6,147 nucleotides of DNA from Acidobacteriota bacterium (GTDB taxonomy: Bacteria; Acidobacteriota; Terriglobia; Terriglobales; Acidobacteriaceae): NCBI GenBank assembly GCA_021781255.1, contig JAJXXG010001240.1, positions 1 to 6,147 of the forward strand, written 5' to 3'. This document shows, piece after piece, positions 1 through 5,656 of this stretch. Positions within the stretch are counted from its first letter, which is position 1. Every line of letters begins with the position of its first letter. The translations under genes and the position numbers were made by a program. The notes under the pieces are model-generated. The model did not search any database. It saw nothing but the letters and a program-made list of their open reading frames with translations, and was not told where the DNA came from.

Positions 1-1
1 G

Positions 2-253
2 GCGCATATCGAATATCCTGGCTTGCCCGTGGACTACGTGATGGAGATGGTGCACCGCTTTTACGACGAGTACTACTTCCGGCCCAAGGCAGCCTTCCGC
101 GTGATCTGGAAAGCGGTCGTCAACCGCGACCTGCCGCGGCTTTATGTCGAAGCAAAGGCGTTCCTGAAGCTGCGCGCGCAGCGCAACAAGATGGTCAAGG
201 AAGCGCGCAGCCGCCAGGCCGATCCTCCCGCCCCGGTGAGCGCAGGCGCGTAG
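2..253 (+). CDS. hpnJ: C-terminal end of a probable hopanoid radical-SAM protein HpnJ (partial, 5' end outside window)
   Basis: The frame is open from the left edge, so the start codon lies upstream and only the last 83 residues are visible; a TTG at 23 is internal, not a start. The visible part begins AHIEYPGLPVDYVMEM and continues with VHRFYDEYYFRPKAAFR, which I recognise as the C-terminal tail of HpnJ-type B12-binding/radical-SAM proteins (usually about 470 residues). The catalytic CxxxCxxC cluster is not in the window. In the known pathway HpnJ acts after HpnI (sugar transfer) and HpnK (deacetylation), contracting the glucosamine ring of bacteriohopanetetrol to the cyclitol ether. The last 15 or so residues are Ala/Pro-rich and look disordered. 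A terminator follows the TAG stop. Assignment rests on a tail resemblance plus the hpnCDE neighbours; another radical-SAM protein of the same superfamily is possible. Confidence 0.72.
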   Translation, partial: AHIEYPGLPVDYVMEMVHRFYDEYYFRPKAAFRVIWKAVVNRDLPRLYVEAKAFLKLRAQRNKMVKEARSRQADPPAPVSAGA

Positions 254-275
254 CAGTGTGAAGTCAGATTTCACC

Positions 276-310
276 GAGGGCGGCGCACAGCGTTCGCCCT
301 CCTTTTCTTT
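276..310 (+). terminator. Rho-independent terminator after hpnJ
   Basis: A perfect 7-bp stem, GAGGGCG (276-282) pairing with CGCCCTC (295-301), encloses a 12-nt loop. It is followed directly by the T-rich run CTTTTCTTT (302-310). The hairpin starts 22 nt after the hpnJ stop codon and ends 29 nt before the next start. It should end the hpnJ transcript or reduce read-through into the EamA pair. I see no convincing -35/-10 pair in the 30 nt that follow, so the downstream genes may depend on read-through or on a promoter overlapping the hairpin. Confidence 0.75.
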
Positions 311-339
311 AGGTTGCAGCAAGGAATTCTGAAGTACAA

Positions 340-795
340 ATGGCGCATCATACTCTTACGCCGCGGCAATATGTGATTCTGGGCCTCGTGGCCCTGTGCG
401 CGCCGCTCGGCGACACCTGCCTTTCGCGCGGCATGACGCACCTGCCGCCCATCTCGCTGGCGCATCCGGGCACGCTTATCGCAGCCGTCTTTACGCCGTG
501 GATCGCCGCGGGCATTGCGCTGCTTATAGGCTTTTTTGCGAGCTATCTCACCGCGTTGTCGTGGGCCGACCTGACTTTTGTGCTGCCCGCGACCGCATTC
601 GGCAATGTCATTGTCGCGTTTCTTTCGCGCTTCTGGCTGCATGAGCCCATCTCTGCAATGCGCTGGGCAGGCATTGCGCTGATTACCGTGGGCGTGGGCT
701 TTGTCGCGCAGGGTCCATCGTTGACGGAGAGACCCACGGCGCCAGCCGCCGAAGCGGAACCGACTGTCGAAGCAGAAGTGGGGCAGGCGCGATGA
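340..795 (+). CDS. EamA/SMR-type four-helix membrane protein, first of a pair
   Basis: This is a 151-residue protein with four probable membrane helices at about residues 11-30, 46-72, 79-96 and 105-123. It has the short drug/metabolite transporter pattern of one EamA repeat. Helix 1 carries GDTCLSRGM (24-32), where Asp25 sits in the position of the essential membrane Glu of EmrE-like proteins. Helix 3 starts with ALSWADLTFVLPATA, which aligns by eye with ALNHLDLSLVAPASA in the next protein, so the two are paralogues. The last 28 residues form an Ala/Glu/Pro-rich soluble tail not expected in the minimal family. ATG 340 has a weak GAAG 5 nt upstream and AAGGA 14 nt upstream. The stop overlaps the next start by 4 nt (ATGA), so the pair is probably co-translated and may act as a heterodimer, as in ArnE/ArnF. 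The substrate is unknown; a lipid-linked sugar or hopanoid is inferred only from context. Confidence 0.85.
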   Translation: MAHHTLTPRQYVILGLVALCAPLGDTCLSRGMTHLPPISLAHPGTLIAAVFTPWIAAGIALLIGFFASYLTALSWADLTFVLPATAFGNVIVAFLSRFWLHEPISAMRWAGIALITVGVGFVAQGPSLTERPTAPAAEAEPTVEAEVGQAR

Positions 796-1199
796 CGATT
801 CCCTCCACCGCTGTGCAGCCCGGACCTTGGGTGGCGGCCGCCATGATTGCCGCCATCGTTCTCAGCTCTACGGCTGGCGAAGTGCTGACGGCCGCGGCGA
901 TGAAGTCCATCGGCGACCTGGATGAAATTCGTGCGCACTCCGGGCTCAAAGGAGCCATCCGCGCTGTGGTGACCTGCCCACTTTTCTTCGCGGGTGTGGG
1001 CTTTCTGGCGCTGGCATTTTTTGCGCTGCTGTTCGCGCTCAATCACCTGGACCTGAGCCTGGTGGCTCCAGCTTCGGCATCTCTGACGCTGGTCACGAAC
1101 GCCATTGCAGGCAAGTTTTTCCTGAAGGAAAATGTGGACCGGCGGCGCTGGACCGCCGCCGTGCTGGTCTGCATCGGCGTGTATTTTTTGGCGCATTAA
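792..1199 (+). CDS. EamA/SMR-type four-helix membrane protein, second of a pair
   Basis: This is a 135-residue protein with probable helices at about residues 13-35, 62-84, 88-111 and 120-134. Helix 1 holds the SMR-like signature GEVLTAAAMKSIG (29-41), with Glu30 in the EmrE Glu14-like position that binds protons or substrate in that family. After helix 1 comes a longer hydrophilic loop (about 42-58, with DLDEIR) than in the partner protein. Helix 3 is preceded by NHLDLSLVAPASA, and a charged KENVDRRR turn leads into helix 4, as is typical of EamA repeats. The ATG overlaps the TGA of the upstream gene (ATGA, 792-795), which argues for translational coupling and a fixed ratio of the two subunits. 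The gene ends 41 nt before the convergent hpnE stop. Family assignment is firm; the transported molecule is not known. A flippase for a hopanoid precursor or glycolipid is a hypothesis from location. Confidence 0.85.
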   Translation: MTIPSTAVQPGPWVAAAMIAAIVLSSTAGEVLTAAAMKSIGDLDEIRAHSGLKGAIRAVVTCPLFFAGVGFLALAFFALLFALNHLDLSLVAPASASLTLVTNAIAGKFFLKENVDRRRWTAAVLVCIGVYFLAH

Positions 1200-1224
1200 T
1201 CTGTGGCCATTGTTGCGGGTTCGT

Positions 1225-1237
1225 CGGCGCGTCGCCG
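1225..1237. other. Short GC hairpin in the convergent gap
   Basis: The 41-nt gap between the convergent stops contains CGGCG (1225-1229), a 3-nt loop and CGCCG (1233-1237), a perfect 5-bp stem. No T-run follows it on either strand, so it is not a standard intrinsic terminator. It could act weakly in both directions, or be chance in GC-rich DNA. Confidence 0.25.
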
Positions 1238-1240
1238 TCC

Positions 1241-2674
1241 TCAATTCCCTGGCATCAAAAACCGCATCAGACCGCGTGGCTTCAAATCAGCATTGAGGAA
1301 GCTGCGCGGCGCTCCGGCACTTTGGCAAAGAGCTTCAGCCGCCAGATGCCCGGATCGCGCAGCACTCTCCATTGTGGAGGGCCAGCCTGTTGCGGTCCAG
1401 TCGCCGGCGAGAAAACAATTAGGCCACGGAGACGCGGCTGTGGGCCGCGCGACGTCAATGCCCGGCGGCACGCCGAATGTGGCGCGCACTTCTTTCACCA
1501 ACGCGGCCTTTTCCAACCTGGCGGCTGCGACCTGCGGAAAAAACTCGGCGAGTTCGCTGACTGCCTGCGCAATCGCCTGCTCGCGGGTCAAAGCCGCAAA
1601 GGTCCGCGAGGCGCTGATGACCAGTTCCACGTAGCTGCCCTTGAGGTTTCGCCACGGCTGCAACCTGCCCTTGTTGTACATCCAGTGAATCTCGCGGTCC
1701 AGCAGCACGGCGTGATCGAGCGCTATAATCTCGCGGTCGAACCAGAGATGCACGCTGCAGATGGGCCAGTGCTTATGGCGCTCCAACTGGCGCGCAAGGG
1801 CGTCTGCACCCGCCGCCGCAGGCATGTGTGGCAACATCTTGGCCATCGCCTCAAACGGCAACGCCATGACGAGGAAGTCGCTTTCGAAGTTGCCTGCGCG
1901 TGTGATGAGCGCCCACTTCTGTGCGCTTGCATCCCACTGCGCCGCGTCCACGTTTGCGTTGAGCAATACCCTTGAGTTGCGCTGCGCGAGGAATTGAGCT
2001 ACGCCTGCATGCAACTCGCTAAGCGGAACATTGCTCATGCCCATACTGCCCGCCTGCGCGGAGTTCATGAACAGCTCGCGGACGACCTTGGCCGCATAAG
2101 GCAGCGCGATAACATCGATATCCGCATTGAGCGCGCTGGCAATGACCAGCCGCCAGAAGCGGTCGAGCGCGCCCTTTGTCTGGCCGTTGCGCTTGAGCCA
2201 TGCGCCGAGGCTTTCAGTGGAGTCGTGCGGCACCGGACGCATCAGCGCGCTGAATGCGCGGCCCAGTGCAAGCTTGTCAGCGAACGTGAATGCATGAGCG
2301 GCCATCAGCTTGGGCAGACCGTGCAGCGGAGCGGGCAACCTGGACGGGCCAAGCAGCGAGCGCCGCCCGCCGGGCTCGATCATCGTCATTTCACTGGTCC
2401 AGTGGATGCGATCTGCGGCGCCGATGCGCTGATAGAAGCCAATAAGGTTGGTGCAGCAGCCGAAGAGCACATGCTGGCAGTTATCGATGACTTCGCCTAC
2501 GCCGGGATGCAGATAGGATGACGCGCGCCCGCCGAGATAGCCACGCCGCTCGATGAGTTGCACGCGCAGGCCCGCCTCAGCCAGCGCGCAGGCGGCGCTC
2601 ATGCCGGCAACACCGCCGCCGATGACGGCAACCGTGCGCGCGGCTCTGCCCGTATTGTGTGAAGTTGCAGCCAA
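1241..2674 (-). CDS. hpnE: Hydroxysqualene dehydroxylase HpnE (FAD-dependent)
   Basis: HpnE is a flavoprotein of the amine oxidase/phytoene desaturase fold that reductively removes the hydroxyl of hydroxysqualene to give squalene, the last step of the HpnCDE route. With the chosen start it has 477 residues, longer than the roughly 420 I expect for many HpnE. The N-terminal dinucleotide fold VAVIGGGVAGMSAACALAEAG begins at residue 15 and ends at acidic Glu42, followed by GGRASS (48-53) and the family motif DNCQHVLFG (from 64). The C-terminal FAD-binding motif FLAGDWTATGWPSTMESA begins at residue 421. The open frame reaches TTG 2692, overlapping hpnD by 8 nt, but that codon has no ribosome site. 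TTG 2674 has AAGGGA 6 nt upstream and is preferred; either way the start is TTG. It is the last gene of the minus-strand operon. No frameshift or missing key motif is seen. Confidence 0.93.
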   Translation of the reverse strand: MAATSHNTGRAARTVAVIGGGVAGMSAACALAEAGLRVQLIERRGYLGGRASSYLHPGVGEVIDNCQHVLFGCCTNLIGFYQRIGAADRIHWTSEMTMIEPGGRRSLLGPSRLPAPLHGLPKLMAAHAFTFADKLALGRAFSALMRPVPHDSTESLGAWLKRNGQTKGALDRFWRLVIASALNADIDVIALPYAAKVVRELFMNSAQAGSMGMSNVPLSELHAGVAQFLAQRNSRVLLNANVDAAQWDASAQKWALITRAGNFESDFLVMALPFEAMAKMLPHMPAAAGADALARQLERHKHWPICSVHLWFDREIIALDHAVLLDREIHWMYNKGRLQPWRNLKGSYVELVISASRTFAALTREQAIAQAVSELAEFFPQVAAARLEKAALVKEVRATFGVPPGIDVARPTAASPWPNCFLAGDWTATGWPSTMESAARSGHLAAEALCQSAGAPRSFLNADLKPRGLMRFLMPGN

Positions 2675-2680
2675 CCTGAG

Positions 2681-2686
2681 TCCCTT
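2681..2686 (-). promoter_or_regulatory. Ribosome binding site deciding the hpnE start
   Basis: On the minus strand this reads AAGGGA and shares its first two As with the hpnD TAA stop (TAAGGGA). It stands 6 nt before TTG 2674. The upstream TTG at 2692 lacks any purine-rich site, so this element favours the shorter HpnE and couples its translation to the end of hpnD. Confidence 0.6.
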
Positions 2687-3596
2687 ATGCAAACAGCCGT
2701 GCGGCCACCATGCGCGCGAGTCCTACGACGAGAATCGCGAGTTTGTGCACGAGCGGCACACTGGCGCGGCGCGAATACACATCGTAGTCGGCCCGACGAA
2801 TTCGCTTGAGCAGAGCGTGATAAATCTCCACCAGCACCCAGAGCGCGGGCCGGCTCTCGCGGTCAATCAGTGGCAGCAGCGCTTGAGCTGACTGGTAGTA
2901 CTTCTCTGCGCGCAGGCCGACGTCAGACAGAATATCCCGTTCCTGGGGCGTTGGCGCCGCACCGTGAGGCCGCTTGAGCAAAGAATCAAGTGAGACATTG
3001 TGCGCTGCCAGGTCCTCCAGCGGCAGATAAACACGCTTGCGTTCCGCATCCTCGGCCACGTCGCGCAGAATGTTGGTGAGTTGAAAGGCGATGCCCGTCT
3101 CTTCGGCAAGTTTTTCGGCAGCGCGGTCCTTATAGCCGAAGATACGGATGCAGACCAGGCCCACGACTGAGGCCACGAGATAGCAATAGCCGTAGAGGTC
3201 TGCGAATGTCGCGTAGGTGTCCGGCGCATCGCTTCCAGCGGGCTTCAGATCCATGGTTGTGCCTGCGACCAGTTCATCAAGCAATTCGAGCGGAATTGCG
3301 AAGCGCCCGGTTGCATCGCGCACGGCGATGAAGACAGGATCGGCCGTGCTGCCTCCCTTGCACACACTGCGCCACTCTGTTTGCCATGCATCGAGATGGC
3401 GGCGGCGTTCTTCGCGCGGCATGCTTTCATCGTCTGCCAGGTCGTCAGCTTTGCGCATGAAGGCGTAGATGGCGCAGATGGCATTCTTGCGCGCGGCGGG
3501 CAGGGCCACAAAGGCGTAATAGAAATTCTTCGCCTCGCGCCGGGCAATGGCGCGACACACCGCGTAGGCCTGGTCCAATGGGTAATCGTACGTCAA
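2685..3596 (-). CDS. hpnD: Presqualene diphosphate synthase HpnD
   Basis: HpnD is a 303-residue trans-isoprenyl diphosphate synthase of the squalene/phytoene synthase family, near full family length. It joins two farnesyl diphosphates head to head to make presqualene diphosphate, the first committed step to squalene. The N-terminal AREAKNFYYAF-type segment (about 19-29) is typical. The first aspartate-rich Mg-diphosphate motif is DDLADDE (51-57), the YGYCYLVASVVG helix is at 135-146, and the second Asp motif is in LTNILRDVAEDAERKRVYLP (173-192). It is distinguished from the neighbouring HpnC by lacking the SHYENF motif and by its RRADYDVYSRRASVP C-terminal segment. The only well-placed start is TTG 3596, overlapping the hpnC stop (TTGA) with AGGA 8 nt upstream. 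Phytoene synthase is the main alternative, but the HpnC/HpnE flanks make HpnD much more likely. Confidence 0.94.
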   Translation of the reverse strand: MTYDYPLDQAYAVCRAIARREAKNFYYAFVALPAARKNAICAIYAFMRKADDLADDESMPREERRRHLDAWQTEWRSVCKGGSTADPVFIAVRDATGRFAIPLELLDELVAGTTMDLKPAGSDAPDTYATFADLYGYCYLVASVVGLVCIRIFGYKDRAAEKLAEETGIAFQLTNILRDVAEDAERKRVYLPLEDLAAHNVSLDSLLKRPHGAAPTPQERDILSDVGLRAEKYYQSAQALLPLIDRESRPALWVLVEIYHALLKRIRRADYDVYSRRASVPLVHKLAILVVGLARMVAARLFA

Positions 3597-4591
3597 GCGG
3601 TCTTTCCTGTGCGAGGTCCGGCGAGGCGCATAAACGGCAGCATCTTGGCGCCGAGTGCGCGCAGAGCGAACGACAGCTTTGCGCCTTTGGAGATGGCGGG
3701 CCGCGCGCTCAGCACATCGTAATCGCGTCGCTCGATGGCGTGCAAAATCTGAAGACCGCCGCGGCTGAAGAGATCCAGATCGATCGCCAGGTCGCGGCCA
3801 ACCATGCCGATGAGGGGCAGGCCCTCTTGAAACAGGCTGCGCGCATAGTTCACTTCATGACGCAGCAGGGCACGAAACTCCGGCGTGGCGATTCCCTGCG
3901 CGATGGATTCATCGCTCACGCCAAAGCGGCGCATCTCTTCCTGCGGCAGATAGACGCGGCCCTTTGCATAATCCACGCGCACATCCTGCCAGAAGTTCGC
4001 CAGTTGCAGCGCAGAGCACGTCGCATCGGAAAGCCGGAAGCGTTCTTCGTCGGCGTAGCCGCAAACATACAGCACTAGCCGGCCCACGGGATTGGCCGAA
4101 TAGCGGCAGTAGTCCAGCACGTCCTGCATGGTCTCGTAGCGCGTGACTGTCTGATCCTGGCGAAAGGCCGTGAGCAGATCGGCAAAAGGTTCTTTGGGAA
4201 TGGAGCAGGCACGAATCGTCTCGGCGAGCGCAACGAATACGGGGTGGCGCGCGCGGCCCTCATAGCAAGCATCGAGTTCGCGGCCCCACATAGCGAGCAG
4301 CGCGAGCGCCACCTGGGTGTTGCCTACTTCATCGCCCAGGTCATCGGAGACACGGCAGTAGGCGTAGATGGAATGGAAATGGGGACGCAGCGCTTCGGGC
4401 AGAAACCACGAGGCTACATGAAAGTTCTCATAGTGCGACTCGGCCAACTGTTTGCACCAGGCGCGTGCCTCGTCCAGTGAAGGCGCGGAGGGGGGCATGC
4501 GATAGGACGGCGGCAGCGCAGCCCAGCCGCGGGCGATCAGCTCGTCCGCGGACAATGCCTCGTTGTCCGGATGCAGCGTTGCCATGGTCAT
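3593..4591 (-). CDS. hpnC: Hydroxysqualene synthase HpnC
   Basis: HpnC is a 332-residue squalene/phytoene synthase-family enzyme that converts presqualene diphosphate, made by HpnD, to hydroxysqualene. The HpnC-specific sequence SHYENFHVASWFLP starts at residue 52. The first Asp motif is DDLGDE (83-88), YCRYSANPVGRLVL lies at 161-174, and the second Asp motif is in QLANFWQDVRVDYAKGRVYLP (196-216). The first 35 or so residues form a Pro-rich leader before the conserved fold. ATG 4591 is chosen because GAGG, overlapping the TGA of the upstream dehydrogenase gene (TGAGG), lies 7 nt before it; ATG 4585, two codons in, is 13 nt away and less likely. The stop overlaps hpnD by 4 nt. Both HpnC and HpnD keep their two Asp-rich motifs, so both should be active. 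The product is soluble or membrane-associated, handling very hydrophobic substrates. Confidence 0.94.
   Translation of the reverse strand: MTMATLHPDNEALSADELIARGWAALPPSYRMPPSAPSLDEARAWCKQLAESHYENFHVASWFLPEALRPHFHSIYAYCRVSDDLGDEVGNTQVALALLAMWGRELDACYEGRARHPVFVALAETIRACSIPKEPFADLLTAFRQDQTVTRYETMQDVLDYCRYSANPVGRLVLYVCGYADEERFRLSDATCSALQLANFWQDVRVDYAKGRVYLPQEEMRRFGVSDESIAQGIATPEFRALLRHEVNYARSLFQEGLPLIGMVGRDLAIDLDLFSRGGLQILHAIERRDYDVLSARPAISKGAKLSFALRALGAKMLPFMRLAGPRTGKTA
3602..3608 (-). promoter_or_regulatory. Ribosome binding site supporting the hpnD TTG start
   Basis: On the minus strand this reads AGGAAAG inside the end of hpnC. The AGGA core is 8 nt from TTG 3596. It is the reason to accept TTG in the 4-nt stop/start overlap as the start of hpnD, since the next in-frame ATG would delete the first 46 residues and part of the catalytic domain. 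Confidence 0.6.
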
Positions 4592-4600
4592 AGCGTCGCC

Positions 4601-5644
4601 TCAGGGCACAATTGCTGTCTTGATTTCGCTGCTCCGCTTCATCAGCTTCTCAAAGACGCGGTTGAGTTCGTAGAGGTGGGCATGGCCGGTGATGAATGCG
4701 CTTGCCTGGAAGCGGCCGCCCGCAATCAGGTCCAGGGACTTGCGGCAGATGGCCGGGGTGTGGTGAAACGTGGCGCGCAGCGTGATGTCACTGTAATGGA
4801 TGCGGTTGGTGTCGAGGTTCACGTGGGTGCCGACGGCGCAGCCACCGAAGAAGTTGACGGTGCCGCCCTTGCGCACCATCTCCACGGCTTCTTCCCAAGC
4901 CTCGGGCAGACCGACGGCCTCAATCGCAATATCCACGCCGCGATCCCGGGGGGTGAGCGCGCGCGTTTCACGGACGGCCTTGCGGATGGTGCTGGCCTGG
5001 ACGACGTGCGCCGCACCCAACTGGCGGGCCGCCTCCACCTGGCCATCATGCCGGACGACGGCAATCACTTCGCATCCGGCAAGCGCCGCCACATGCAGCA
5101 TCATCAGTCCCAGCGGCCCGCCGCCAATGATGGCAACCATATCGCCGGGGCGCGGGTGCGAGTCTTCAAAGCCATGCACGGCGCAAGCCAGCGGCTCCGT
5201 AAGGGCAGCATGCTCGAGCGGGACATGGTCGGGAATGTGCAGGGTGTTCTTGGCCACGATGCGGGCCGGGATACGGATGAATTCAGCGTAGGCGCCGTTG
5301 TTGAAGAGCAGATCGTCGCAAAGATTCTCCTGGCCACGCTCGCAAAAATAACACTGCCCGCAAGGCGCGGAGTTGAGGGCGACGACGCGGTCGCCGGGGG
5401 CAAAGTCGGTGACGCCTTCGCCCGCCTGGACAACTGTCCCAGCCTGCTCATGGCCAAACAGCGCCGGAGGCACGATCATGCGCGCGTGGTATCCGCGGCG
5501 AAACACCTTCAGGTCAGTGCCGCAGGTGAGGGCCGCGCCGACGCGCACAATCAGTTCGCCCGGCGCGGCCTCGGGGACCGGGACACTCTCAATGCGAATA
5601 TCTTCGCGTCCGTGGAGCACTGCGGCCCTCATGGTTGTCGCCAT
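4601..5644 (-). CDS. Zinc-dependent MDR alcohol dehydrogenase in the hopanoid operon
   Basis: This is a 347-residue medium-chain dehydrogenase/reductase, typical in length for the sorbitol/threonine dehydrogenase-like branch. Catalytic zinc ligands are visible as Cys41 (TCGTDLK), His65-Glu66 (GHE) and Glu150 (TEPLAC). The structural zinc lobe has four cysteines at 95, 98, 101 and 109. The nucleotide fold has GGGPLG at 174-179. At the end of the second strand the usual Asp of NAD enzymes is replaced by Val197-Arg198, which hints at NADP(H) preference. ATG 5644 is chosen because a perfect AGGAGG lies 6 nt upstream; the frame extends to 5689, but that adds a basic 15-residue stretch overlapping the upstream gene. 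It lies 9 nt before hpnC and about 10 nt after another MDR gene, so it is co-transcribed with hpnCDE. The substrate is unknown: a polyol, sugar alcohol or prenyl alcohol is possible. No role in hopanoid synthesis is established to my knowledge. Confidence 0.9.
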   Translation of the reverse strand: MATTMRAAVLHGREDIRIESVPVPEAAPGELIVRVGAALTCGTDLKVFRRGYHARMIVPPALFGHEQAGTVVQAGEGVTDFAPGDRVVALNSAPCGQCYFCERGQENLCDDLLFNNGAYAEFIRIPARIVAKNTLHIPDHVPLEHAALTEPLACAVHGFEDSHPRPGDMVAIIGGGPLGLMMLHVAALAGCEVIAVVRHDGQVEAARQLGAAHVVQASTIRKAVRETRALTPRDRGVDIAIEAVGLPEAWEEAVEMVRKGGTVNFFGGCAVGTHVNLDTNRIHYSDITLRATFHHTPAICRKSLDLIAGGRFQASAFITGHAHLYELNRVFEKLMKRSSEIKTAIVP

Positions 5645-5650
5645 CAGGTG

Positions 5651-5656
5651 CCTCCT
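5651..5656 (-). promoter_or_regulatory. Consensus ribosome binding site of the complete MDR dehydrogenase
   Basis: This is a perfect AGGAGG on the minus strand, 6 nt before ATG 5644. It overlaps the TAG stop of the upstream dehydrogenase (TAGGAGG), so termination on the first gene places ribosomes for the second. It is the strongest ribosome site in the window and fixes the start. Confidence 0.8.

Noticed and set aside
340..1199. The two EamA genes as one larger transporter broken by a frameshift
   Set aside because: Each protein has its own complete four-helix repeat. The first ends in a long soluble tail, and the second has its own ATG in a standard ATGA overlap. This is a gene pair of the ArnE/ArnF kind, not a disrupted 10-helix protein.
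543..1244. 233-codon open frame on the minus strand opposite the EamA pair
   Set aside because: Its translation is rich in Arg, Gln and His, with no motif or hydrophobic pattern. The plus strand encodes two clear membrane proteins here.
1322..2521. Plus-strand open frames of 217 and 175 codons opposite hpnE
   Set aside because: HpnE is complete with both FAD motifs on the other strand. The plus-strand products are low-complexity, Arg/Ala/His-rich and unlike any family I know.
3578..4078. 166-codon plus-strand frame opposite hpnC
   Set aside because: It is antisense to the conserved second Asp motif region of HpnC, and its own product has no recognisable features.
2685..4591. hpnC and hpnD as a recent tandem duplication, or as carotenoid phytoene synthase genes
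   Set aside because: The two proteins differ throughout outside the family motifs, HpnC has its own SHYENF signature, and the adjacent flavoprotein is HpnE-like. This is the standard hpnCDE set.
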